A stretch of DNA of 64,000 nt, taken from NCBI RefSeq assembly GCF_000143415.4, contig NW_003314289.1, positions 1,358,293-1,422,292 of the forward strand, read 5' to 3'. The notes under the pieces were generated by a model, which was not told the DNA's origin, searched no databases, and worked only from the letters and a program-made list of their open reading frames with translations. Origin of the DNA: Selaginella moellendorffii. Lineage: Eukaryota > Streptophyta > Lycopodiopsida > Selaginellales > Selaginellaceae. Shown in pieces: positions 31,985 through 46,873 of this stretch (its first letter is position 1; each line of letters opens with the position of its first letter). A program made the translations under genes and the position numbers.

Positions 31985-33564
31985 ATGTATTTCGTCACGG
32001 ATCGAGGATGGGCAATCCTCCTGATGCTCTGCTCCTTGTGGTGCCTCGGGACCTGGCCGATCTTCTTCAACATCGCCGAGAGGAGAGGAAGGCTGCCACA
32101 GCACACCTACATTGATTACGCCATCAGCACCTTCGCGGTGGCAGTGATCTTTGCGTTGACCCTGGGGCAGATCGGGGATAGCGATCCAAGCGCTCCCAAT
32201 TTCATCCAGCAGCTCTCTCAGGTATATGGCTCTTTCTTTCCCGGCATGAATTCTAAGGATGTACGACAGGATAATCTTCCTTGTGTGCTTATAGCTATGG
32301 CTGGAGGCATCGCCCTCTGCCTGGGCAATATTTGTATGCAATACTCGCTGGTGTTCGTGGGGATCTCTATCACGGAAGTCATATCCGCGAGCTTGGCAGT
32401 CATCTTTGGTAAGCTAGCTCTATCGACTTTCTTTTCTTCCCTGTGGTGGTTTTGTGTGATTTGTTTTGCTTGTCTTCTTCGATCAAAGACGTGTGATTCA
32501 TTTTAGTTGCGTTCTTCGAATATGTGTGATTTATTTTTCTTGCGTTCTTCGAAGATTGAAGTACTGACTTATTTCTAGGAACGACTGCGAACTACTATCT
32601 GGACAATTGCTTGAACTCTGCTAGAGTTCTCTTCCCGGGAGTTGGGTGCTTCGTGATCGCTGTTCTGCTAGGATCTTTCTGTCACGCATCAAATGCAAAT
32701 GATAGAACGGCGAGGTTGGGCCCAAGCAATCCCAGGTGAGATTAAAGTCACTTTCCAGTTAAGCGACATTTATATATTGTATGTGGACTTTTTAGGTGCG
32801 AGGCTGAGCAAGATCTTCACACGAACCTTCTAAAGAGCTGTAAGCTTTTCTCGTTCTTACTATTTCGGTTTTGATAACGATATCTAGCATGTTAATTTGA
32901 TTCAGCTCTGGTGGACCTCATTGCGACAGAAACATCAAGCTCTTTTATGGACTTGGAAGAGCAAAGAGCAGTGAAGGTATGTACTATGACTTCTAAAACC
33001 GTCAAACTTGATCAAAATGGATTTTTTTCCTTCATCCAGGTCAGAGATTCCAGCGTCATGTTTGGACTCCTCCTAGCCTTCATCACCGGGACGTGCTACG
33101 GCTTCTTCTCGCCGCTGTTCAACATCGCCACCAACGATCAGTTCCACTTGCTTGATCCTCAAGTCCCACACCTGGTAATCTACACAAGTTTCTTCTACTT
33201 CTCCACGGCATTCCTGGTGCTCGGAGTGCTCATCAACGTCTACTTGCTCTACTATCCCGTGCTCGGTCTACCAAAGTCCTCACTCTGGGCCTACCTCTCG
33301 GACTGGAAAGGCCGGGAGCTGGCGATCCTGGCAGGATTGGTGTGTGGTTTCGGGAATGGTTTCCAGTTTATGGGAGGACAGGCAGCAGGATACGCCGCCG
33401 CCGATGCTGTCCAGGCGTTACCACTGGTGGGAACGCTGTGGGGAGTGCTCCTCTTTGGTGAATACCGTGGTAGCTCACACAGGACGCTGGCGTTACTGGT
33501 GTCCATGCTGGTGATGTTCTCGGTGGCAGTGGCTCTTCTCATCGCATCCGCGAGAGAAAGGTGA
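31985..33564 (+). CDS. Ureide permease (UPS family)
   Basis: Six exons (31985-32221, 32270-32408, 32579-32735, 32796-32839, 32906-32976, 33040-33564) give 390 residues, typical of the family. UPS proteins are plasma-membrane carriers for allantoin and uracil-type compounds. Family blocks are GTWPIFFNIAERRGRLPQHT then YIDYAISTFAVAVIFALTLG, VLIAMAGGIALCLGNI, FVGISITEVISASLAV, DNCLNSARVLFPGVG, then after a variable hydrophilic loop (DLEEQRAVK) VMFGLLLAFITGTCYGFFSP, FNIATNDQFHLLDPQVPHL, FGNGFQFMGGQAAGYAAADA and VQALPLVGTLWGVLLFGEYR. About ten hydrophobic segments are present. Substrate is inferred from family. The plus strand directly upstream carries the duplicated DYNLT2B copy, so the present promoter may partly derive from it. 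Confidence 0.93.
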
Positions 33565-33939
33565 TTAAGTGGCCTGAAAATAACTCTATGGATTTGGTTA
33601 ATTCTTTAGCTTCCCAGGTGGGAAGAACACTGTATCGTATCACACATTCTTGCCGATGATTGTATAATGTAAGAAAGCTCGATCTCCTCGAATTTAAGTA
33701 AAACCAGGAGTTTACTCCCGGTCGATTCTTGTATATCATTTCCAAGCTTGATTTTTCGTATAAAACTTGATTTTTTATCAATAAAAAGTCAAGATTTAGC
33801 TTATCCAAGCGCGTAAAACTTGATTTTTCATACAAAAAAAAAAAAACTCAAGCTTTTTGTTTAAAAATTTGAATTTTTACCAGTAAAAAGTTAAAGATTG
33901 ATAGAAATGTAGTTCTTGCGATCTCACTTTCATCAGCTT
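33565..33939. other. Intergenic spacer with repeated TTGATTTTT words
   Basis: AAACTTGATTTTT or close variants occur several times between 33745 and 33890, some in inverted order (AAAAAGTCAAG). It looks like a small AT-rich hairpin-forming element or decayed MITE. Confidence 0.4.
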
Positions 33940-34013
33940 GCTTTCATAGCTCAATTGTTAAGAGCACCCGTTTAGTAAACGGGAGGTCCTGAGTTCAACT
34001 CTCAGTGAAAGCA
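33940..34013 (+). tRNA. tRNA-Thr (AGU anticodon)
   Basis: Acceptor arms GCTTTCA and TGAAAGC pair over seven bases. The D-arm AGCTCAATTGTTAAGAGC and T-arm with the GTTCAACTC B box are standard. The anticodon stem CCCGT/ACGGG encloses the loop TTAGTAA, giving anticodon AGT (reads ACU). There is no intron. Confidence 0.93.
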
Positions 34014-34442
34014 TATTTTTTCTCTCGCATTGTGGGCCGGCATTATTGGTGCAGTGGTTATTCTTTTTTTTTTTCCCTTCGCAACAGTTGAATATTCCTC
34101 CTCATCCGGTGGCAGTAGCTCCCATTTTTGCCATTGTGTGGAGGCGAGGGCATCTAGGGCTTGGGCGCGGCGCTGCCGCTTCATCGATCATCCACCTCCG
34201 CGATCACAGATCTGGTAGAGTACTGCGCATTCTCGTCGATTTCGCTGCTTTGGCCTTGATTTCTTGCAAAGGTTCCTCCAAAATCTCCCTGTTTGAGCTT
34301 TGTCGGCGTGTTTGCGTGGTCACTGTTGTGGATTTTGGCTGTTGCTCGCTAGCAATTAGAAATTCTCATCGATCTTGCCGTCTTGCTCATCTCAAAACCT
34401 GTTTTTTCTCGGTTCTTTGCAGGCGATTTTCTCGTGGCGAGC

Positions 34443-35666
34443 ATGGAAATCTGCGCAAGAAATCTTAGCACTGTCCAACAGCCTTTGGCGGCGCTCAGTA
34501 GCATGGAGACTAACGAAAGGAGGAGGTTTAGACCAGGAATTTTTGTAGACAAGCTGGAAGACGAGGTCTTTTGTCCAAAGCCTCGCCGTCCTTGTAACTC
34601 GGGTCGTCGGCAAAAGAGGTAAGACTTCTTCTTGTGTTTTCTTTGTTCTTTCTTACCCAGTTCTTTGTGTTTTCCTTGATGCAGCTCAACACCTCGTAGT
34701 AGTGACGCGGGATTCGAAATCCTGGACATTTTTTTGAGTAAGGTACTTGATTTCTTTCTCTTCTTCTTCTTTGTTCGTACGTCTGTTTCTTCCTTCTGTT
34801 GATCGCTGAAAGTTTTTTTTTTTCTTGTTCTCTTGCTCTTAGACGAACAAATTCACGGATTTGAAAGCATGTTTCCTTCTGTCAAGTTTTTCTCCACTGC
34901 CGTCTTTCATTTTCCTAAGCTCGGTTTTCATGAGTCTTCGATTTCTTCGTATGCCGAGTCTTTTCCGCTACTAAAACTTTTGGCTGATCGCTGAAAGTTC
35001 CGTTTTTTTTCTTGTTCTCTTGCTCTTAGACGAACAAATTCACGGATTTGAAAGCATGTTTCCTTCTGTCAAGTTTTTCTCCACTGCCGTCTTTCATTTT
35101 CCTAAGCTCGGTTTTCATGAGTCTTCGATTTCTTCGTATGCCGAGTCTTTTCCGCTACTAAAACTTTTGGCTGATCGCTGAAAGTTCCGTTTTTTTCTTG
35201 TTCTCTTGCTCTTAGACAGAAAGCATGTTAATGTGAAAGCATTTTTGCTTCTCGTACCATGTCAAGTTCTTTCGTCTTTCATTTTCTGAAGCTTTCATGA
35301 CACTTTTTGAGTCTTCGATTTCTTCGGAGTCTTTTCCGCTACTAAAGATTCTTCCAGCGTTTTGTTTCTAACCAGCGCCGTGCTCGTTTACAGAGTAGCT
35401 ATGGCGAGCCATCGAACTTTGGTTGCTCTCCACCTTATTTTTCCGGCTCACCACCGACGCGAGCAGGCAATCCCCTGGTTCGCGATGTACAGTTCGGTCG
35501 CCAAAGGCCACCGCCCGCCATAACTCCGTCGTCAACAACACCATCAACAGGAGGCCGTTCACAGCAGACTGCTCACGCTCGAGAGGCTTCTCGTGGATCC
35601 AGCCCCTGCATCCGAGTGGAAGGTTTTGCTTCCACTGGTGCGGACATCGTCTCAGCCATCGCTTGA
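34443..35666 (+). CDS. Conserved plant protein of unknown function
   Basis: Three exons (34443-34618, 34685-34742, 35394-35666) encode 168 residues. Readable text: MEICARNLSTVQQPLAALSS, FRPGIFVDKLEDEVFCPKPR, RSSDAGFEILDIFLSK, EPSNFGCSPPYFSGSPPTRA, GNPLVRDVQFG and IRVEGFASTGADIVSAIA. The SPPYFxGSPPxRAxNPLVxDxxFG block recurs in plant proteins of unknown function from memory of such sequences. The protein is probably disordered, with no membrane segment. The second intron (about 650 bp) is far longer than any neighbour because it holds tandem repeats. The donor AAG|GTACTT was chosen over GA|GTAAGG because only the former keeps the frame open. The function is unknown. Confidence 0.7.
34801..35346. 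repeat. Tandem repeat of about 186 bp, nearly three copies, inside an intron
   Basis: Copies begin at 34801, 34986 and 35173 with GATCGCTGAAAG. The first two are almost identical over their full length (shared GAACAAATTCACGGATTTGA and CTTTTGGCTGATCG) apart from poly-T length. The third is diverged and shortened. Each copy contains a polypyrimidine tract ending TTGCTCTTAG, that is, a plausible splice acceptor. Confidence 0.92.
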
Positions 35667-36270
35667 GCGAAAACAATTCTTTCGGATCGATCGTCGCCGA
35701 AACTCCATCGACTACTTATACAGGTGTGTGTCCTGGTCGAGAGGTGTGAGAAGCTGTTTTTTTCTTCCTCTTTTCTTTCATTTCCATTTTTCTTCCAGTT
35801 TTTTTTTGCTTTGTTTTTCCTTGCTTCCTTCCGGGCAGGAACAGGCAGTGAGAGAGATCATCCAGATTGAGAAGCAGCACAATCAAAGACCATCGTGCTG
35901 GTGCTCGGCGAGAAAAAATTTTGGCCGGAACTTTGCCAGAGAGAATTGAGAGAACAATCCTTTTTTTTTTGCTTAGTAGTGTACAAAGAAGTGAGTGGTT
36001 TTGACAGATTTTCGTTTTTCCCGTTATTTCTTCTGCTGATGTACATGAAAATTCTATGTAATTAAAACTGACTTGTGGTACTTGTGATCAAGACTATCTT
36101 GTACAGTTGTACTTGAGTAAAACTTGCTTAGATATAATTAATCTTTTTATTTAGACTAAACACCCGCGAGGGTGCCACGTGTCACGACACTGTCAGCAAA
36201 ATGTAGCTAGCTTTGGAAGGAAATAGGGTTCTTGCGCGGTGGATTCTTGTTTTGTTGTTTATTTGCTGCG
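35667..36270. promoter_or_regulatory. 3' UTR of the unknown protein gene and FBPase promoter
   Basis: After the stop at 35666 there is a T-rich stretch (35755-35830) and no second gene. Close to the FBPase start lies a CCACGTGTC box (36175-36183), a G-box/ABRE-like core, 95 bp before the ATG at 36271. Confidence 0.45.
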
Positions 36271-37866
<1,596 letters not shown>

Positions 37867-38046
37867 CTCCCAAGTAAGATGCACATATTTGACAGTACAC
37901 TGGACTCACGCTCATTTAGTCGTGTACAGCCTCGTGCAATCACGCTATTAGAGTGTCACAAAAATTGGATTACATAAACGGAAGACTCGAAACATGGTCA
38001 TTCAGGTTATTGGGCTCCTTTTGTTCTTTCTAATATACTTTCCAGG
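37867..38046. other. Short spacer between FBPase and the Pro-rich gene
   Basis: Only 180 bp. A CT-rich TTTCCAG acceptor-like stretch precedes the Pro-rich ATG, so an upstream non-coding exon is possible, but the only clear upstream Met reading gives a stop. Confidence 0.3.
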
Positions 38047-38793
38047 ATGACACTTAGTTTCTTCCATGCAATGCTGGTTATCTCCTCACTTTGTGTCTCC
38101 TTTCCAGACCATTTTCCTTGTAAATGCTATTCATCGCCAACCCCAGCTCCAAGTCCATCTCCAGTTTTTCCGGCTCCATCTCCTATCTATCCATCTCCAT
38201 CTCCAGTATCTCCATCTCCACTCTCTCTGGCTCCAGCTCCTATCTCTCCATCTCCAGTCTCTCCAGCTCCATCTCCAATCTCTCCGGCTCCAGCCTCTCC
38301 ATCTCCATCTCCACTTTCTCCGGTAGCTCCAGTCTCTCCATCTCCACTATCTCCGGCTCCAGCCTCTCCAGCTCCAGTCTCTCCATCTCCACTCTCTCCG
38401 GCTCCAGCCTCTCCAGCTCCAGCCTCTCCATCTCCGCTTTCTCCAGCTCCAGCTCCAGTCACTCCATCTCCATCTCCGCTCTCTCCGGTTCCATCTCCAT
38501 CTCCTGCTCCAGCTCCAGTCTCTCCAGCACCATCTCCAACTTCTCTAGCAGCCTCCCCGGTTCCATGTCCGACCTCTCCAGTTCCATCTCCAACACCAAC
38601 ATCTCCAACATCTCCAAAGTCCACGACGAAGACACCATTTCCTTGGAGAGATTGGCCCAAGGAGATGGTGGGACGTCAACGCACTTGGGCTGTTCCATCT
38701 CCAGCTCCAACCATCACTCCAGCACCCTTCACTGTTCCATCTCGTCGAGATGGTCGCGGAGGATGGGGACGTAGCCTGTCACTACGTATGTAA
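38047..38793 (+). CDS. Pro/Ser/Ala-rich arabinogalactan- or extensin-like wall protein
   Basis: A 248-residue ORF. Residues 1-25 ([20 protein letters not shown]) are hydrophobic and probably a signal peptide, but lack the usual basic start. CKC follows, then about 150 residues of SP, AP and PS motifs (SPSP, SPAP, PAPASPS), the clustered non-contiguous and dipeptide context that receives arabinogalactan chains. The end is less repetitive and basic ([22 protein letters not shown]). There is no clear GPI anchor signal, so it is secreted rather than anchored. The DNA is a six-base-type CTCCAG/CTCCAT repeat, so long antisense ORFs are artefacts of composition. It is convergent with the GH9 gene. 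Confidence 0.65.
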   Translation: MTLSFFHAMLVISSLCVSFPDHFPCKCYSSPTPAPSPSPVFPAPSPIYPSPSPVSPSPLSLAPAPISPSPVSPAPSPISPAPASPSPSPLSPVAPVSPSPLSPAPASPAPVSPSPLSPAPASPAPASPSPLSPAPAPVTPSPSPLSPVPSPSPAPAPVSPAPSPTSLAASPVPCPTSPVPSPTPTSPTSPKSTTKTPFPWRDWPKEMVGRQRTWAVPSPAPTITPAPFTVPSRRDGRGGWGRSLSLRM

Positions 38794-38954
38794 AGATTTA
38801 CGTATCATTTGATTGATGCATAACACTTTTGACTTGAAAGGGCAAAAAAGAACGCATGAAAGCCCCAGGGTTGCTTCAAGCACAATCCCTTGTGAGCCAA
38901 GGAAGAAAACCAAGCACCAAAAACAAAACAAAAAAAAAACAAACTTTCCTCCCG

Positions 38955-43576
<4,622 letters not shown>

Positions 43577-44413
43577 TCACGAGCAGCCGAAGCAGTTGCA
43601 GGAAACCGGAGTGAAGGAGCAAAGGCCGAATGGGACCCTTCTCAGCGAGCAATTGATGTTGTAACAGCATCCTGTTAGAAAGCAATACTTCCTTGTCTGG
43701 TCCGTGCAGCACGTACATGGCGCGCACTCACGAAAATCTCCCAGCCTCCTCCTCCTGGCACTGCTGTTATTGAAAGCCTCATAACGAATGCCTGACGCTG
43801 GAAACGTATCACCCGGGGCACTTTGATTGGAAGCTAGCGGAATTTGGCTAGAGCTAGACTCGCACTGCAGAGAACAAAGAGAAAAGATCGAAAACTAGAA
43901 AGTGTGAGTGACAAAAAATGGGTGGTTTTTAAATGCGAGACACAGTCAACCAACAACAACAGAGATCATAGCTAAACACCTGTGTCAATCGATAGGAAAA
44001 AATACAAAGGAAAGAGAAAGCAAACGAATAAAAGCATGTAAACATCTCCTAGCTACCTCTGACCAACAGCGCAACCTCTTTATGGCGTGAAAGCCCAGCA
44101 ATTCTAAACAAAGCTTAAGAACTATTAGAATATAGCATGCGACGCGAGCAAGAAATCCGGTCAATCCAGGAGGAGAAAAGCGAGAAATCCAAGGAAGAAC
44201 ACAAGGCAAACACACAGATCATACTATAATTTAGTACTCGACCTTTGCGATTCCTTGCGATTGCGCTCCATCTAGCCGCATCGGGAAACCAATCGGTGAA
44301 ATATTCTCGAAATGTAGCTTAGATTTCTCACCTGTGAGAGTGGGACTCGCGAGCGCGATCGAAATCACAATGGCAGCCAGCAGCAGCTGCCGCCACAGCA
44401 AGCGCCGCGCCAT
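43577..44413 (-). CDS. Secreted Cys-rich small protein (plant family of unknown function)
   Basis: Exon 1 starts ATG at 44413: MARRLLWRQLLLAAIVISIA then LASPTLT, a good signal peptide. The last exon (43577-43864) reads CESSSSQIPLASNQSAPG, SSARRRRLGDF, ECAPCTCCTDQTRKYCFLTG, CCYNINCSLRRVPFGLCSFT then PVSCNCFGCS. The C-terminal domain has about 12 cysteines with C-x2-C-x-CC, CC and PFGxCxFTPxxCNCxxC motifs, recalled from small secreted plant proteins. RRRR just before it suggests processing, which is inference. The first donor is unclear: GTGAGA after ACAG breaks the frame, while AAG|GTCGAG at 44243 keeps it open, giving 152 residues. A middle exon may have been missed. Confidence 0.6.
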
Positions 44414-44791
44414 ACAATCGCCGCGAGCGCGCCGCGAAACCTAGAAATCCTCGAGCGCCGCTGCCAATGCTGCCGATAGCTTTCCAAGAATCTGCCAGTG
44501 CATTGCGCTGAGCATTGCCGGAGGTGGAATCTACACAAAGAATGGCGCACCGAGGGAAGAAATCGCGCTGTGGATGGAAGCCGCCTCGCCGCGCCTCACC
44601 TCTCTTTCCCTCTCGAGGACGAAAAACAAGCAAGTGAGATCCAACGTCATCCAGGCATGACACGCACACTAAAAGTAAAATGACGTGGCTCAACAGAGAG
44701 CGTCCGATGAGCTCAATTAATACAGGTAGGAAACATTTACTCTGCATTTATCAAAGTCATCTATGTAATGCGTGCTTGCTTAGCACAAGCT

Positions 44792-44835
44792 GACGGTTTG
44801 GCCGAGTGGTCTAAGGCGTTGGATTTAGGCTCCAA

Positions 44836-44866
<31 letters not shown>

Positions 44867-44871
44867 CGTCA
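44792..44871 (+). tRNA. tRNA-Leu (UAG anticodon)
   Basis: Acceptor arms GACGGTT and AGCCGTC pair with one mismatch-type wobble. The D-arm TGGCCGAGTGGTCTAAGGC is class II style, and there is a long variable arm (CCGAAAGGGCGT). The T-arm has GGTTCAAATCC. The anticodon stem TTGGA/TCCAA encloses TTTAGGC, giving TAG (UAG; Leu, CUA codons). There is no intron. Confidence 0.94.
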
Positions 44872-45003
44872 CTCCCAATTGGTTATTATTATTTTTTCAA
44901 GTTCTTCTCGTGGTGTCACGTGAAATCTCTTCCTGGTATAAAACAAACCATTTGTAGTCCATCCCATTTATATGGTGACTTTGCGACTCAAATCCCAGCA
45001 GCT
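44872..45003 (+). promoter_or_regulatory. G-box and TATA promoter of the 8-Cys secreted peptide gene
   Basis: A palindromic CACGTG G-box (44917-44922) lies 15 bp upstream of a GTATAAAAC TATA box (44936-44944). The ATG is at 45004, about 60 bp farther. The tRNA-Leu gene ends only 45 bp before the G-box. Confidence 0.55.
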
Positions 45004-45490
45004 ATGGCGATCTTTAAACCTTTGTTTGTGCTGTCGATCCTTACGCTGCTAGTCGCAGGTTCTCTCTTTTTTAGTTTTCCAATTATCTTACTCGATTTTG
45101 CTTCATGTTCTTCCCAGACACCACGGCAAAGATCTGGTTTTTCGATCACTTTGAAAGAACAAACAATTACCGAGAGGAGCGGCCGGTGAGTATCGAAAAC
45201 CACGCGATCTCTGTTGATAAAGCTTCGATCCAGAACCGGAAGCTAGCAGGGACGGACCAGTTAAGAGACTGTAAGTAGCAAACACTCACTTTTGAGTTGG
45301 CTAGAGATTTTCTCCGCTTGCTGTAGTTTGCTCTATCCGGCCAAAATGTATACCTACAGGAGCATACGTCGAGTGCATCAATGGAGGGCGACTTGGATGC
45401 AAGTGTACCTGGATTTCACGCTGCGTCCCCGCTGCTTCCGAGTGCTACTTCCACACCAGTAAGAAAAACTTCACCTCCTGCGGGTTCTAA
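45004..45490 (+). CDS. Secreted 8-Cys peptide precursor, unknown family
   Basis: Three exons (45004-45058, 45118-45270, 45327-45490) give 123 residues. MAIFKPLFVLSILTLLVA is a signal peptide with the first splice in its end. Residues 19-69 are a hydrophilic, Cys-free stretch (DTTAKIWFFDHFERTNNYR, EERPVSIENHAISV, KASIQNRKLAGTD) that resembles a propeptide. The last 53 residues hold eight cysteines: CSIRPKC, YVEC, LGCKC, ISRC, ASEC and TSCGF. Pattern: C-x5-C-x8-C-x7-C-x-C-x5-C-x6-C-x11-C. No known defensin, LTP or EPF family matches by eye. Its layout suggests a small secreted signalling or defence protein, by analogy only. It ends only 36 bp from the convergent plastid protein gene. Confidence 0.65.
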
Positions 45491-45526
45491 CCACGAGAAG
45501 AACAAAGCTCTCTTGCTGATAACTCT

Positions 45527-46327
45527 TTAGTTTGGATGGAGCTTGTTGGAGAACTTGACATCGGGTCCATATTTCTTGAGCAGCGTGTTGTAAGTTTTGA
45601 GCTGGCTAGCCTCGTATTCTTGAGTCTTGGGATCTGCCATTAGCGTCAGGGAGAACGATATACCTCGCAGTGATATGAACTGGATGATGTAGTATGGCAC
45701 TCCCAAAACTTTGTCTTGCTTAAACGACGCCGTCGCAACTCTCCTGACGTACATGGTCATTTCTTGCTTGCCATCGTCGTGTACCAGGCAAGCGTCCCAG
45801 GCGTCCTCTTCGGCGTCGCTGTAGCGAAACATCTCCATCGGGGTCCTCGTTTTCCACTGCCCAGTGTGTGTATTAATGTAAAGGTGGACCTACAATCACG
45901 AAAAAAAGAGAGCTTTAGAAAACAACATCGTTGATCCCCAAGAAAAAGAGAATCAAAGGATCGGCCTCAGTAAAGGACTTTGTTAGCTCCATCGCTAGAG
46001 CTAAATTATCAGGATAGATCATCAAGAGAGATCTTTTTTGTCGTCATGGGCAGATTCTAGTGGGCCAAAATCAAATAGCGACAGCCATACCTTTCCGAGT
46101 TCTCTCGCTTCCTCGAGAAAATCCTGGACGCTGACCTCCGCGCCGGCATTTACCCTAGCGCTCATCGAAATCGCGGCATTCACCGCCGGAATCGTCCGAC
46201 GCGAGAGCGCAAGACATTCAGCACGCCGATGGAGCAGCGCCGCTGATCCTGGCCTCGCGCAAGACGGAAATCCCTGGCGCGGCGCCGCAATGGAAGAAGG
46301 AAGCGCCCAGCTGCTCAATGCCGCCAT
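45527..46327 (-). CDS. Probable chloroplast protein, unknown function
   Basis: Two exons (46091-46327 and 45527-45889; donor AAAG|GTATGG, acceptor TTGTAG|GTCCAC) give 199 residues. The N-terminus is Ala/Ser/Arg-rich and lacks acids for ~50 residues (MAALSSWALPSSIAAPRQGF, LLHRRAECLALSRRT), a typical transit peptide. The mature part reads SVQDFLEEARELGKVHLYIN, THTGQWKTRTPMEMFRYSDA, EEDAWDACLVHDDGKQEMTM, YVRRVATASFKQDKVLGVPY and SQLKTYNTLLKKYGPD. It has no membrane segment and looks globular. I do not recognise the family. The start at 46327 is ATG; the GTG upstream is not used. It shares only a 36-bp 3' gap with the convergent secreted peptide gene. Confidence 0.75.
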
Positions 46328-46873
46328 CGCCACTGTTTAAATAACAAAGCCCTAACGGAATGTTCTCTGTTTACTGCTTCCTCCGCTTACCTAACAGAGG
46401 ATTTGAGAATATACTACTAAACGAGGAGAATCTTGGGAATTGTGTAACGTATTTTTACCTCGTGTGATCCAGCCTGGCTGGCCTTCAAAGGAGCGAGGCT
46501 TATAGTAAATCTTTTATTCCAATCCATTGTCCTTTCGGCTTCTCTATAGTGGACACACTCACACACAAAGTTCTTCTCTGGAAGAGAGCTATGGCGGTTT
46601 TCGGCCAAACTAGGTAGAAAGAAAATGCGGCTTCTTCTCGAGGTAATCTAATCCGCTAGAGTGTTGGCGCGGCACCTATCGATTCTTGAGTGTCTCTCAC
46701 GCCTGACATCGCTGGAATGAGCGCCATTCAGTGCTGATCTCGAGCGCATTGTGGTGGAACAGGGTATGGCTGCCGCGATCATCATGTAGTGCCTCCGATT
46801 TCCAGTGATTTCTCTCGGATTCTCGACGGCCAGGGGCTGCTAGGACGATATTTCGAGAGATTTCCGGGGCTGA
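46328..46873. other. Divergent region between the plastid protein and OSCA genes
   Basis: A 63-codon minus-strand ORF (46417-46608) has no recognisable domain. The OSCA start region from 46760 contains short ORFs typical of a 5' UTR. Confidence 0.35.

Noticed and set aside
31736-32341. 201-codon antisense ORF at the ureide permease start
   Set aside because: It overlaps the first permease exon, has no domain and runs through its intron.
33745-33900. Possible MITE made of TTGATTTTT words
   Set aside because: Inverted and direct copies are too short and irregular to define ends or a target duplication. Kept only as a spacer note.
38187-38660. 157-codon antisense ORF over the Pro/Ser-rich gene
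   Set aside because: The Gly/Asp/Ala repeat comes from the complement of CTCCAG/CTCCAT units. The sense strand has the signal peptide.
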